NCBI GenBank assembly: GCA_029582155.1
Contig: CM055894.1
Location: 35,621,132-35,685,131, forward strand
Source: Panopea generosa
Lineage: Eukaryota; Mollusca; Bivalvia; Adapedonta; Hiatellidae
DNA length: 64,000 bases
Direction of reading: 5' to 3'
In this document: one piece after another, positions 11,905 through 23,520 of the stretch
Layout of the letters: every line of letters begins with the position of its first letter
Position numbering within the stretch: the stretch's first letter is position 1
The notes under the pieces: generated by a model
The model's database searches: none
Told to the model about the DNA's origin: nothing
The model's input: only the letters and a program-made list of their open reading frames with translations
Made by a program: the position numbers and the translations under genes

Positions 11905-12060
11905 CATAGAATCTATCAATAGAATCTTCAAATTTGACCCTTAACCTTCCCATTGGAAACTTGTGTTTCCAATTGGAACTAACCGCTTATAGATCGTTAT
12001 TTCCCATTGGAAACAAATGCTAATTGGAATATAAGAATTCCAATTGGACAGGGTGTTTTT
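11905..12060. repeat. Cluster of TTCC(A/C)ATTGGAA palindromes
   Basis: TTCCCATTGGAAAC, TTTCCAATTGGAAC, TTTCCCATTGGAAAC, CTAATTGGAA and AATTCCAATTGGAC occur within 120 bases. A related group (TTTCCCATTGGAAT and neighbours) is at 32130-32205. Confidence 0.7.
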
Positions 12061-12246
12061 ATTTTACTACTTTAATATCATTTATCACAGTATTTTACGA
12101 ACATTTTGAGCTGTAATTTTGAATTTAACTTAATAATAGTTATAATTATCCAAAAGTGTTAAGTTTATAACATTAAAGTCCATAATGAAAAAAAAAATGT
12201 TTTTGGAAAATAAAGTTTTTTCCAGAAATTCACTGTGTTGTGTTTA

Positions 12247-12630
12247 ACTATGTAAATAAGTAACTATGTAGCTATGTGACTATGTGATAATGTAACTAAG
12301 AAACTATGTAACTATATTAAAGTAACTATGTAATTATGTAACTAAGTAACTATGTAACTATGTGACTATGTAACTAAGAAACTAAGTAACTATGTAGCTA
12401 AGTAACTAATTAACTATGTGACTATGTGACTATGTGATTATTTAACTCAGTAACTATGTAACTAAGTAAATATGTAACTAAGTAACTATGTAACTATGTA
12501 ACTAAATTAAAGTAACTCTGTATTTATGTAACTATGTAAATAAGTAACTATGTAACTAATATGTAATTATGTAAATAAATAACTAGGTAACTATGTAAAT
12601 AAGTAACTATGTAACTGTGTAACTATGTTC
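12247..12630 (+). repeat. Degenerate 8-bp satellite, GTAACTAT/GTAACTAA
   Basis: Almost continuous repetition of AACTATGT, AACTAAGT and close variants for about 380 bases. Every unit alternates a TAT and TAA variant loosely. Stop codons are dense in all frames, so it is non-coding. Confidence 0.9.
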
Positions 12631-13524
12631 ATAATGTTACAAATGCATGTTGTTTCATTTTCAATTAATTATGTTCTGTGAAATGATAAATGAAACGAAC
12701 ACATGATTTAAACACTAAACATCAGCTATAGAGGAATATTAGTACAGGATTAAAATAATTGCATAGTGCTCTAACACTTTATAATATTTAGTTATTATGG
12801 TTCAATGGCTTTGTTCGTATCCAATTACACTGCTGTTTGGATAAGTAATACATCGGTATTATCATTAGTATGTCTAACCTAACTGCGTAACGAACGTTTC
12901 TGTAGAAAATAAAACATCAAAGTGAAATAGAATATTGCCATTAACATATTTTGTTCTGTCCTCTACCTAAAGGTATGACAATAACAACTATAGTAGGTAT
13001 ATGTACATATCACTGCGCTTAATGTGTTCAGTTAGATCCTAATATTCATCCAAAAAAATGGCGTCAACAGATTTCAGTCACATGACTGGATGATGTTAAT
13101 GTGTCAAACTAAAATGACACGATGCTGTAGAAGCGCAAACAAAGAAAACAGATAAAACTGCACTTACTTTTCACATAGGTGACATAACAGTGACAAGACA
13201 TTGAACAGCATAAGGTGTTTTCTAATTATTCTAAATCAAATGACATAGTAGCCAATTAAAACACTGATTAAAAAAATAGATAGTTTTATTTTAAACTTTA
13301 TTAATGCATCTTTATATATCCATTATGTAACTTGTCATCGGTAACCGATTTAAATTGTGTTCGATTGCAATTGTTAAATAACCTTGTATGTGACTTAAAT
13401 GAAAAAGAATGCATACGTTGAGATAATTTACAACATTGTAATATATCTATGAATGTGTTAACATAACTATGTAATGCTACAATTATAAATGGCTGTGGAA
13501 AGTTCTTTATGCATATATGTGACT

Positions 13525-13527
<3 letters not shown>
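12631..13527. other. Non-coding stretch, nothing assigned
   Basis: AT-rich; no features seen. Confidence 0.4.

Positions 13528-13560
<33 letters not shown>
13528..13560. repeat. (TA)n microsatellite
   Basis: Uninterrupted TA dinucleotides of about 32 bases, directly abutting the dispersed repeat that follows. Confidence 0.9.
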
Positions 13561-13561
<1 letters not shown>

Positions 13562-13563
<2 letters not shown>

Positions 13564-13860
13564 AGATAATTATTTGTGAATAACCAAAACATAAATGTAC
13601 AGTCAAGACTACTAGCTACAATGCAAACCATAGACACGATATCAAGGCCTCTGCCAAACCCATCTATTTGGTGTCGACCATGACTTATATACTATGCATT
13701 TACATGCAACACATCTGGACTGGGCGGACAGATTTACATACATAAATGATAGCTTTATATGAGTAGGATCCAGTGAAGGATTCATGACTTCTCACATGCT
13801 ATATAAAGGAGAGATTTATAAACCCGTTGGATCATAGCGATACAATGAATTTATATATTT
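13562..13860 (-). repeat. Dispersed repeat R1, inverted copy
   Basis: The reverse complement of this stretch aligns with 45390-45662. Shared blocks are ATGGTTTGCATTGTAGCTAG, TTTTGGTTRTTCACAAAT and ATGATCCAACGGGTTT. Both copies lie next to TA-rich runs. I do not recognise the family and see no coding sequence in it. Confidence 0.7.
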
Positions 13861-13954
13861 TAGTTTCATAAAGGGAGATAATTAAATTCACCACAACGGA
13901 ATTTACAATTTTTGGGATCTTTTCAGATGCTAATTAACAATGCATGATATATAT

Positions 13955-13988
13955 GAGCCGTTCTCCAGGAAAACAGGGCTTAATGACA
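13955..13988 (+). repeat. Left terminal inverted repeat of the DUF7869 element
   Basis: Begins GAGCCGTTCTCCAGGAAAAC, preceded by ATATAT. It is matched by the inverse at 18505-18538 with three differences. Confidence 0.75.
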
Positions 13989-14779
13989 TTTTTTGACAAT
14001 TTAGTATTTTTTTTATTTTCGTATTAAACAAAGTTTCCTGAACATAAAACTGCTCTCATCTTTATTTTACGGCGATTACTTTTTCTAATATCAACGTTTT
14101 ACTGCGAGAGGTATAATAATGCACGACGGCAATGTAAATGTACGACGTTTTACGTTATGTTTCAGAAAAAAACGACGTTATTTTGCACAAGAACAATACC
14201 GCGATGACAATAACAACTCTTAGTTATTCTGTATACCTTGATGATTAAAAAAAAATAACACAACGTATCGAATCAAGCACAAATTCAAATATGTGAATAA
14301 AAAATAATCAAAACAGTACTTGTATTTCTTCAACGGTCATAACTGTAGTTATATATAGACATACAAGATGACAATACATATAGGTTTTGTTGTTTATAAT
14401 AACCAAAACACCATCAACTCTCAACATAATTTCACATCACATTTACCCACTTATCTCACAGAAGGTAGATAACATTTACGTCTGAAATAAAAAGTACACT
14501 TCCCGATATTTTCAAACTACCAAGTGAAAGTTATAATGAAAACGAGGCTTGCATAAATTTCACATTCAGTTCATAACTACCCAATCGCGTAGAGGATGCC
14601 TATATACTCGATGTAGTTATGTGTATGTTACTGACTTAATTCAAAAGTTTATTTATAAATTAAAACATTGAAATGCATCATATTTAATGTAGTTTTAACT
14701 GAAATTGATTTATTTTGAACGAAACCAAGTGATCATGGTGACATTGGCCATATAAATTAGATAAACTTTTAAAGTCTGT

Positions 14780-17590
14780 CAAAAGGCGCTGGGCACGTTA
14801 TATCCTGGTACGCCAGTCGAACAAACGGTCTGACAACTCTATAGAAGTAGTTTGACGCTCCCTGGAAAAGCCCTCGGGGGCGATATTATCTGGCATAGCA
14901 TCTTCTTCGAAGGTGAAGTCACGAGACTCTAATAAATTCAATGAAGTCGAAGGCTTTCTTTACTTTCACAACACCGGGCTCTGTAGACGACATCACGAAG
15001 TACTGGTATTGCCTATATGAAAAGATTATTTCAAACAATAAAAAAACGCAATCTGGTGAAATAATCAAATTATATTTTTCATTTAAGATCCGTCGTTACG
15101 GCATTTATTTTGTTAAAATAATATCACTATTTTTTAAGTGATAAATCATGTCTTTATTTTTCATAAAGAATTCTTTCAATAAGGTCTATTTTATTTACAT
15201 AAAATGTATATTAAAATAATATCACTATTTTTTAAGTGATAAATCATGTCTTTATTTTTAATAAAGAATTCTTTCAATAAGGTCTATTTTATTTACATAA
15301 AATGTAAATTAAAATAATAGCTAATTTTTTTTAATATAATACCTGAATTTAGTTGTCGAACTTCACTTTTTAAACGACAAATGTTAGTAGTCTAATGACA
15401 TTTATTTTTCTGTCAAATCTATTATTTCAGAAATGGTGTTTCACTAAAAACTCATAAAAACATGTAACCTAAGTAACTAAAATTTAACACATGCGACGTT
15501 TATGTGTTTACAAGCGTTTAAGTAATTTTTTTTTTGGTTTTATGCTATTGAAATACGTTTTCTCATTACTCAGTATATAACTAGGAAGACATACTGTGTG
15601 TATGAAGTAAATGTTTAGGTTAGCTATACCTTATTCCTCGTAACGGGCGGAATACTGGTCCGAGAAACGATTTCCAGTCACGCCATTGCCAGGATGGATA
15701 CCGGACCGCAACGTTTGTTGACGATGATTTGTTGACAACATCTTCAAGCTGACCTATGGTATCACAGTCAGTACGCCGATAGAGTTTCTTCAAAGAGGCA
15801 AAGCCACTGTCCACCAAACAGCGTGCATGACCGGGCACTTGCATCATGTACTCTATGCGTTGGTGTTTTCCGGTCATTACTCGCCACATAAAATAACCAA
15901 GTAAAAGTGGTTTTTGTTCTGACCTGAAGTTAAAGTATGTGAAATAATAATTTATTTAAAATTTACATATTTTGTTAGTTCACTGATCATTAAATAATAG
16001 TGTTTTTCCGTGAAAACTTACAGGGTAAATTTACATGCGTGTTTCCAATTACATGTAGTTATAGTAATAGTGTAATACATTATCCAATATGTTCGTTGTA
16101 CTCCAAGTTCATTATCATAGTATACATTTATAGATAAGCATAAGTCAAATGAATTTTACATGCTAGATAGTAATGCTGAAAACTAAGTCGGACATAAAAG
16201 AAAAAAATCTAACATTTACCTGGGTAGTTGTCTGCATGTATAGTACAAGTTGTCTCGCCACTGCCGTGCGACTGTAAAGCCGAGTCGATCATCGATATAA
16301 CAGAGTTCGGACCGTGAGTTGATGTTCCATCTTTTCCAATCGTCTCGTTTTGATCGTATAAGAAATTCAATTGCCGGAAAACTCCGTCCAGACGAAATCC
16401 AAATATCTGTATTTTTCTAAGCGTTGTAAAATACAATGGGCCCATCTGCCTGGCCTAATGGGGTAAACATACATTTTGGCTGAAATCAAACGTATAGTGT
16501 TCATATTGTTCTGCCTCAGAGATGCCATGGGCTTGTTTGGCTAATTTAATACATGTGTTATATACTTCTCTTTCTTTTTGCGCCTGCAATATATGTTCTT
16601 TTATTTTGTTTGTAGATTCCAGCTTTTCTTCCTCAGTAACAGAATCCATTATGGCTTTTCTCATTTTCTCACAAGAAGCACATACATCGTCTCTATGTGA
16701 CGCTATTTTTACATGAGAAAGACATGTATTCCATACATTGCAGAATGTGGTATATTTTACAGAACGGCATTCTGGGCTCTTTTCAATACAACCAGCAACA
16801 TAATTTTCATGGACACATTTTTTTGTTGTATCACTTGGCAAATAAATTGGAGGTATATTGTCCCATCCCATTGGAGCAGCTGGCTGCGGCATCCCCAATT
16901 CGTCTGCGTAATTCGAAATGAATTGAACGACCAATTTGATGTTATCAAATTTAAGGGACTTAGCTGGTTTCCGTCCTGTATTTGCATGTATTATTGGGGT
17001 TGCGCCGTGTTTACTGATGTGTGTCATAATGTTTTGAAGGCTGTGTTTACCTATGTCAAAAACAAGTTTGAATGTGTTCTTACATACATGTTTTCCAAGA
17101 AAAAAATACTCATATCTTACTCTCTGTCTTTGCTTTCCGCGTTTTGTTGATTCAATGTCTGAACAATCAACCAGTGTTGCCATAATGTACATTTCACTTT
17201 TTTCTCCATTTCACGCACATCCAATACGTGTTTGTAAATATCTCGCTCTTTAAAATGTGTATGGCAGTTGTTATGGCAACCACACCCAGTAAACATAAAT
17301 TTCTTAATTCTCTGTACATCTTGGTCACCCTCTAACTTTATATTATCATCTTGAGGGTCATGCTCTTTTTCATCGTCACTATCTGAATCCGCCTTTCTTC
17401 ACATACGGTTGTTAGAAAGTGTCTTGCTCGTTCATCAACATTCAGTTGCATGTCATTTGCATCAATGATACTATCATCATGAACGACTGCATTGTCCTCA
17501 CTGTCACTGGCTTGTGAAGCAAATGGGGCAGAAATTGGTGTTTTTCCAAAATGTTCAAACTCTCTAGCTCCTAAAAATAGAATCAAATAA
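14780..17590 (-). pseudogene. DUF7869-type transposon protein, intron-containing, inactivated
   Basis: Minus-strand pieces in order: an acidic N-terminal region (17590-17330), a GCGCHNNCHTHF zinc-like motif (about 17235-17270), a central region (17192-16458) with a CASCEKMR cysteine pair and FDFSQN, then the core MGPLYFTT...FGFRLDG...HADNYPG ending at 16220. Introns have proper sites and conserved phase. The first runs from donor GTAAAT after 16220 to acceptor CTTCAG before 15923, rejoining HADNYPG to QNKN. The second runs from donor GTATAG after 15630 to acceptor ATATAG before 15012, rejoining RPLRGI to RQYQYFVMSSTEPGVVKV. The tail PEGFSRERQ lies near 14880. HADN..GQNKN...WR, and GI..Y..F...PG.V are landmarks I associate with DUF7869 proteins. 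Damage: in-frame TAG at 16455-16457, and frame shifts near 17395, 17200 and 15900. A possible first exon (ATG at 18362-18364, donor after 18347) does not keep phase. The exact reaction is unknown; a transposase role is inferred from the TIRs. Confidence 0.65.
15112..15320 (-). repeat. 98-bp tandem duplication inside the element's second intron
   Basis: The block from ATATCACTATTTTTTAAGTG at 15121 recurs at 15219, exactly 98 bp later, followed by a partial third copy at about 15302. The copies differ at very few bases. Confidence 0.9.
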
Positions 17591-17756
17591 AAGACTGATA
17601 CAATATGTAATCGAAATCGATAGTATGTTAGATGTGCTAACGAAACTTATAATCTATATTTAGGAATCAAATGCCACATATTAACATCTAAAATGAGTCA
17701 TTATAAAACTAATTAGGGTTTGGGATATGAACAAAAAGGAGAAAAAAAAGAATTTG

Positions 17757-17833
17757 CTTCTCACGGGATCCGAACTTGGTTTTCCTGGACAACAGTCCAT
17801 GGCTATAACCACTACACCACCGCGCCTATTACG
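17757..17833 (-). repeat. tRNA-like sequence (SINE head or tRNA pseudogene)
   Basis: The reverse complement reads GGCGCGGTGGTGTAGTGGTTA (first 20: GGCGCGGTGGTGTAGTGGTT), resembling a box A region, and later AAGTTCGGATCCCGTGAGAA, resembling box B. It lies in the upstream part of the DUF7869 element. Stem pairing is imperfect, so I do not call a functional tRNA. Confidence 0.45.
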
Positions 17834-18504
17834 TTAAAATGGAATCGTTAACGATCGATATTACGTACAGATGTAACGGCACGTCATAAATTCATATGCA
17901 GTTTCGTTTTTCAATTTTTTTTATATATAATATATGCATTGCATTTACAATTAAAAATGTTTCATTTAAAATCGTAACGATGGCACGATTTAACTTTCTA
18001 CTAGGTCTAATGAATACGTTTTTGTACATTTTACATACTGCATTGTTGGTGGGTGGGGGAGTGATAGGATTCATTATCATTTCAATGCCATTTTGAAATA
18101 TTATAGTGACATTTTAAAGACAGTTTATATCTACACGATTTAAAATTGAATTCATTCCTTAGTTTATAATTTATCAGATAACATCGCAGAATTTTATTTT
18201 ATAACAAACAAATTTACCATACATGTGTAAATGAATCGACAATTTACTGGCCAGTATCGCAAAGTGTAAAACACTATTAACATTAAAGTCCTGATGTAAA
18301 ATTAAATATTTACTTAAAAAATGCAAATGTTAACTTAGTTGCTTACCTCTATATCACTGTCCATCTAGAAAATCCGAGTTATCCTTGATAAATTTATAAT
18401 ATAAAATTCAAGTTGAAAAGACACATTCAAAGTTTATGTTAGCGAAATGTTACGTGTTTTATGACGTCGTTACTTTGGCCGGAATTTCCTCGACGTCATC
18501 ACTA

Positions 18505-18538
18505 TGTCAATAAGCCCGGTTTTCCTGGAGAGCGGCTC
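18505..18538 (-). repeat. Right terminal inverted repeat of the DUF7869 element
   Basis: Ends TTTTCCTGGAGAGCGGCTC followed by ATATATATAT. It is the inverse partner of 13955-13988. Confidence 0.75.
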
Positions 18539-18540
18539 AT

Positions 18541-20246
18541 ATATATATATGATACAACATGTAACACTATGTATAATAATACACAAGATGTTCGCTGTAG
18601 GTACATCACGTGTTATTACTTATTCCATGTGTCTCACTGGATAATTATATCAATCATACAGATATACACACCTGACCAATTATCGAATCGGATATTGAAT
18701 ACTTTGTTTTTCGGTAACTAATAGTCACATATTTATACAAATACCAAATATGTGCCATTAGGAACATACGTTGGATAATTTTGTACAGGGCAAATTATCG
18801 ACCTCTTTCTGTTTATCATTTCTTTAGTGTTTTAGAATGCTTATCTCATGTTCAGTCATAAAAACTGTTTATTTGAGAAAATCATTCAAAATTCAAGCTC
18901 GCTTTTATCCGACAACCATTGTTCTTATGCCCAATGCATCATGTCAACAAAACATATCAAACATCACTGTTAATACGAATAGTATTATGATATGTCATAT
19001 ACATGTTGTTCTGTTATATGCTACCATCAAAGGGCGCCACTTTCTCAAAGCTTAATATATATTATGTTTCAAATCATTCATTGCATTGTATTTGTTATGT
19101 AATGTTGCTTACTCAATGCCAAATAGCATATTATATATATTATGTATTGTGTGATAGGGCAGGAGTTATGAACTATTTATACATAGTGTAATTGAATGTA
19201 TATACATGCAATAATTGTGTTCAGTTGAATACACAAACATATTTAACCCTTCCATCAATATTAAATAAATGTAAAGAATTGTAAGTCAATTAAATAGATT
19301 AAACATTAATTAATATTTAAATTATAATTAAAATTCGTTGCATAGATCTACAGGTGTAACGACATTTAGTTTCAAGGACAAATAAAAACGTAGCAAAGAG
19401 ATTCAATGAGATGATCAAGCGTTTAATTATATCTAACACATAACAGCGTCTGGATAATTCAATAAAGAACGTTTCATAATATTTAAAGACATGGAGCACA
19501 AACATGAATAGATTAATGATCTTATTTTTTCAATCTATATAATAGTAAAACATTAAGTCTAGTATTAAATACACATCTAAACATTAGTTTGTACCCAAGC
19601 TCTTCTATTTCCAATCAATATTATTGTTCATTATCAATAGAACTCGATATGAAAAAATATTACATTCGGTATTCTTGGAAATCATAAAAACAAAAATGCC
19701 TTAAACTTCATTATTATATGTGCGACGTATAATATATATATATACAAACAAATGTAAGAAAACCATTCCAAGCTGCGCACGTTTTCAATTTTACCATAAA
19801 AATCAAATTGAAATTGAAAAACAATTAGCTTTGAAATACGATAAATTTCACTATTTTACAAATACATGGAGGTTTTCATCCTTAACAACTGATTCGTTAT
19901 GAACACAAAAAAAAATGACTTTCAACTTTACGCGTATGTTTGCTAAGTTTTTCTTTTGTATTCTCCTTACTAATCTATCGTCTTATTTTACTTCAAAATT
20001 TTATCTTTCATATATATAAGACAAAATTTACACTTCTTATGGATAAGAAAATATGTATTGTTTGAGATTGAAATAAGCTATGTTGTGTTATGTAAATTAA
20101 TATATGTGTGTATTTTACATTATTTGCTCTATGTAATATATGACTGAATAAAAAATATTTAAATGAAAAAAAAACAAAAAACAACAACAGAAAAGCATAC
20201 TAACTCTGATCAGTTTCCACATTATTGTGAATTATTACGTTACATA
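18541..20246. other. Non-coding stretch, nothing assigned
   Basis: AT-rich DNA with no recognisable gene, repeat family or RNA. Confidence 0.4.
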
Positions 20247-20770
20247 CGAGGGGTAATCCAGAAGTTCGTCGCGACGTCAGTTTATTTCAGAAATCATTTC
20301 CCTACTCTTGCTCATCGCTCCTCTTACTCTTTTAGCAATCAGGGAACCAAGCTAGCACTCAAATGACTTCCATGCTATTTATTCTCAATTATTATGTGAA
20401 CCGTACTGTAACATATAGTTAATTCGCAGTTAAGTTCGTGAATTGTATTATGGCGATCCTTATTGAGGAAACTTTTATCACGTTAACGTGATGTTGGCAC
20501 AGGACTACCACACCAATTATTTCTCGTTCCTCACTGTATTAGTTGTGCCTAATAAGACTATTAAACGCACTACAAATAACTTAACATAACTATAAATTGT
20601 TAAACATTTTGAGCTACGGCACTAACCATGTATGCATGATGCTTTGGATACCATAACGTTATTATTGACATAAGAAATGCACTAAAATACATTTGCGCAA
20701 AAAAACGCGATGTTCTTTCATAAAAATGAATTTTATTAAAATGTTTCCACGAACTTCTGGATTACCCTCG
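20247..20770. mobile_element. 524-bp mariner-type MITE
   Basis: Left end CGAGGGGTAATCCAGAAGTT; right end, reverse complemented, CGAGGGTAATCCAGAAGTTC, differing by one G in the run. TA flanks both sides (20245-20246 and 20771-20772). CGAGGG..AAGTTCG ends with TA duplication fit mariner-like elements. No transposase frame remains inside. Confidence 0.8.
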
Positions 20771-20772
20771 TA

Positions 20773-22229
20773 GATACTGAACGGATCAGGTAACCAACAA
20801 CTTTGTTTTTTACAAGAAATAGTCAGCCTATTACATCTGATACAAAATGCAGCACAAAAACGATAGTTATATATCTACTATGTAATTATCAAAGATGATA
20901 AATTTGGTGTTGTTATTAGGGCATGGTACATTAATGCATTTGTCATTATGTTCGTGATTTGACTCAATCAATTACTACTAAGTTAGACAGTTCTCAAAAT
21001 TGTCTTAAGATTTAAAGTGATAAAATAAGGCGAAGGTTTGGTCAATATTTAATAAAACTCTAAATGCAAAAATGATAATTAAGTAAGCAAGTGCAATATT
21101 GTACGAATCCAATTCAATAATAAAGGCACATTAGTCAAATACGTGGCAACAGGTGAATTAGATTAATACTTAATGATGAATGTGGTGCATGCAATAGTTA
21201 GAGCAATAGTTACAGTGCGAACATGGTCAATCAAATCAATTTTTGATTATTCAATTTTGAAAAACACAAAACTATAGCAAGTAATTTAGAGACGACACTT
21301 TCCAGCCATGTGTGCAAAGATAGTTCTGTACAAAAAAATGAATATTAGTTGTGCAATGAAGCATAATAGGTATCTCCTTTTCTTCTTTTACTTACACTTT
21401 TTCGAAAATAGCTTTGTCATTCTAATTGTTAATACTACAGTCAAGGAAATAGAAAAGTTATCCTTTTCCTGCTTTTTAGTCATATAAACACATGTTTTTG
21501 TTTAAATCATTTTGTTTTATTTTTCAAAGAATCAATACAATTTCGCTTTATCATTTTTCCTATGAATTATGCAAAAATCCTTAATATTTTTAACACAACA
21601 GTCAATTCCATTATTAAAAAAACCCGTCATTGCCATCAGATTTTAATATTTTTTCCTTAAACCGTAACTCATCAATAAATAGCACTGTCTCAGTTATCGA
21701 TAAACAAATTAGAACAGCTAAAATCTTACTCAGACATATCTAATTTACAATTAATTTTGTCCGCTTTATTATAATTAAATCTCTGTCATCTTGGCACAAT
21801 GAATCTCAAATAAAAATAAAACGCATAAAAAAAAACACTTCCATGAAACGCATGTTCTTAATAAAAGTTCTACTTTTCATATTAACAATGTCATTTAAGT
21901 CGATACGAGGGAATGTATTGTGTATTTATAAGTAGTTCAACATTCACTTGGAATTATACATCAATATTTATAAACATGGATAGCTTATATCAATACGTAC
22001 ACAATGGTCATTGACCATTGATGTAAAAATGGTTGGAGACCAGACATATATCAAAATTCGTACTAAACTCGGGTTTTCGCTAACATATATTTTTTATGAA
22101 ATTACACTGGTTTAATGGTTGACGAATGTGTCTTATGAGAAAGTTCGTAGATTAAAAACTAAATTTAAGTCTTGTGTAAGAGTCAGTTAGAAATGCAACA
22201 AAATCTGTTCGGCAAATAACAGCAACATG
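20773..22229. other. Non-coding stretch; one short near-perfect palindrome
   Basis: Nothing coding is seen. CAATGGTCATTGACCATTG near 22003-22021 is a palindrome with a single central base. Confidence 0.5.
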
Positions 22230-22234
22230 TCAGA

Positions 22235-22560
22235 AATTCGTGTCTAAAATTAGAGAAATTGTTCGAAATGATGCGCGATATGATGTGTGTGATAAAGCAC
22301 GCTTTGCAGGCGTTTCACTATCTTCAGTTCATTTCATTCTGAAAAATGTATCATGAACGTTAGAAAAATTGCTGTTGACTGACGACCAAAAGAAGGCATG
22401 TGCTGAAACTGCCACAAAAATGTTTATAATTTTCCCTGAATATAACCAAAGGCAAACTTTGGCACTTGTGACGAAACCTTCGTACACTATTTCAAACAAG
22501 TGAATTAATTCGACTTAATCCCTTTGTCATTTTTTATGATTCCTTTTCCAGTCAAAGCTA
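22235..22560 (+). pseudogene. Mariner transposase relic
   Basis: The plus strand encodes KIREIVRNDARYDVCDKARF and then AGVSLSSVHFILKN, a helix-turn-helix region of the mariner type. After a stop in that frame comes LLTDDQKKACAETATKMF, matching the mariner LLTDEQK linker, and then, one frame over, GTCDETFVHYF (GAC at 22470-22472), the first catalytic Asp motif (DETW/FVH) of mariner transposases. A TGA and at least one frameshift interrupt it, and the second and third catalytic Asp regions are not found. The 20247-20770 MITE may belong to a related family but I cannot link their ends. Confidence 0.7.
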
Positions 22561-23059
22561 TGTAACCGTCCCTTAGTGAAAATGCCAGTCTGCTTTATCT
22601 CTTTGTAATTCTATACAATACATTTTACCGCCCTCCCAGTGTGAATGTAATACTACTCGTTAATTTTCTCAGTAAACACAATCTGTTGATGAAACTAATG
22701 TCACTCTACAAAATCTTTTTAATTAAAAACTGTGTAATTGAAAACAGATGGATGAATAATTAAACAACAAAACACCGTCGTTGACTTTGATTATTATTAT
22801 TATTTTTTATTATTTTATACAAACAAATAGCATACATACAAAATAGTCAATAAAAAGACAAAAAAAAACAACCCATAACAATCTTAAAAGACATGTTGAA
22901 TAAAAAAAATAATAAGCCTTTATTATTAAAAAGTGTCATATTAGAGTAATGCATGAGGTAAAATCGGTCTGACATGCTGTTACATATAAGCACAGATAAA
23001 ATAATGCCGTTCATGTTTAAATATAGATATAGCTGTGCGTAATTTATAGAAACATTTAA
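22561..23059. other. Non-coding; probable LINE 3' UTR at its right part
   Basis: About 22790-23059 lies directly 3' (minus strand) of the reverse-transcriptase fragment and is A/T-rich with ATT runs, as expected for the 3' UTR of that insertion. The left part shows nothing. Confidence 0.4.
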
Positions 23060-23520
23060 ATTCAGTGAAATTTAGTCAGTATAAAGTTTCCTATAAGAAA
23101 ATTTCGTAGCTTCCCGAATGTGGCTAGTGAAGGCATTCCATACAGTAGGCACGGCACACATGAAGCTTCTTTGTCCATACATAGTGTGAGACCTTCGATC
23201 GACTAAAGTAAGTGAATTTTGAGATCTTAATTCTCTACTAGGCTTATACACTTGAATCATGTCAGATATGTACTGTGGAGACTGATCATGTGGAGCTTTA
23301 TATGTCTGAGTGAATAGTTTGTATTGGATCCTGTATGGCAAAGGTAACCGGTGAAGTTCCTTTAACATTGGAATGATATGCTCGTAGCCAGATGTTCTGG
23401 TGATGATGCGGGCAGCAGTGTTCTGTACCCTTTGAAGTTTATTTAATAAAGTATTCGAAACACCAAAGAAGAGGGAATTACAGTAATCCAAACGTAAGGT
23501 TACTAATCAGTTCACAAGAG
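23060..23520 (-). pseudogene. 5'-truncated non-LTR retrotransposon, C-terminal reverse transcriptase (CR1/L2-like)
   Basis: The 139-residue frame starts in the sequence LVTLRLDYCNS (MDYCNSLFFGVSNTLLNKLQ when read from the first permitted start) and continues with RVQNTAARIITRT, LHRLPLPYRIQYKLF, QYISDMIQVY, LRSQNSLTL, YGQRSF and PTVWNAF. This is the standard order for the thumb and C-terminal part of CR1/L2/Jockey-like LINE polymerases (LDYCNSLLYG...LQRVQNAAARLI...LHWLPV..RI.YK). The catalytic fingers and palm, including the YADD region, are missing upstream, so this is a dead-on-arrival 5' truncation. Clade is uncertain. Confidence 0.85.

Larger units (their letters stand above)
13953..18540 (-). 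mobile_element. ~4.6-kb TIR transposon carrying a DUF7869-type gene
   Basis: The left end at 13955-13988 (GAGCCGTTCTCCAGGAAAAC then AGGGCTTAATGACA) and the right end at 18505-18538, reverse complemented (GAGCCGCTCTCCAGGAAAAC then CGGGCTTATTGACA), match at about 31 of 34 positions. Both termini face outward into TATATA runs, so the target duplication cannot be separated from the TA flank. The enclosed minus-strand gene (14780-17590) is the only coding-like content. Finding a coding unit centred between matching TIRs supports a DNA transposon. I cannot assign it to a named superfamily from memory. Confidence 0.7.

Noticed and set aside
16522-17253. Plus-strand open frames opposite the DUF7869 gene
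   Set aside because: They are antisense shadows of the minus-strand gene without family patterns.
18347-18364. ATG exon (MDSDIE) as first exon of the DUF7869 gene
   Set aside because: It has a good donor, but its phase does not join the next candidate exon (17590) in the expected frame. Left as a possibility only.
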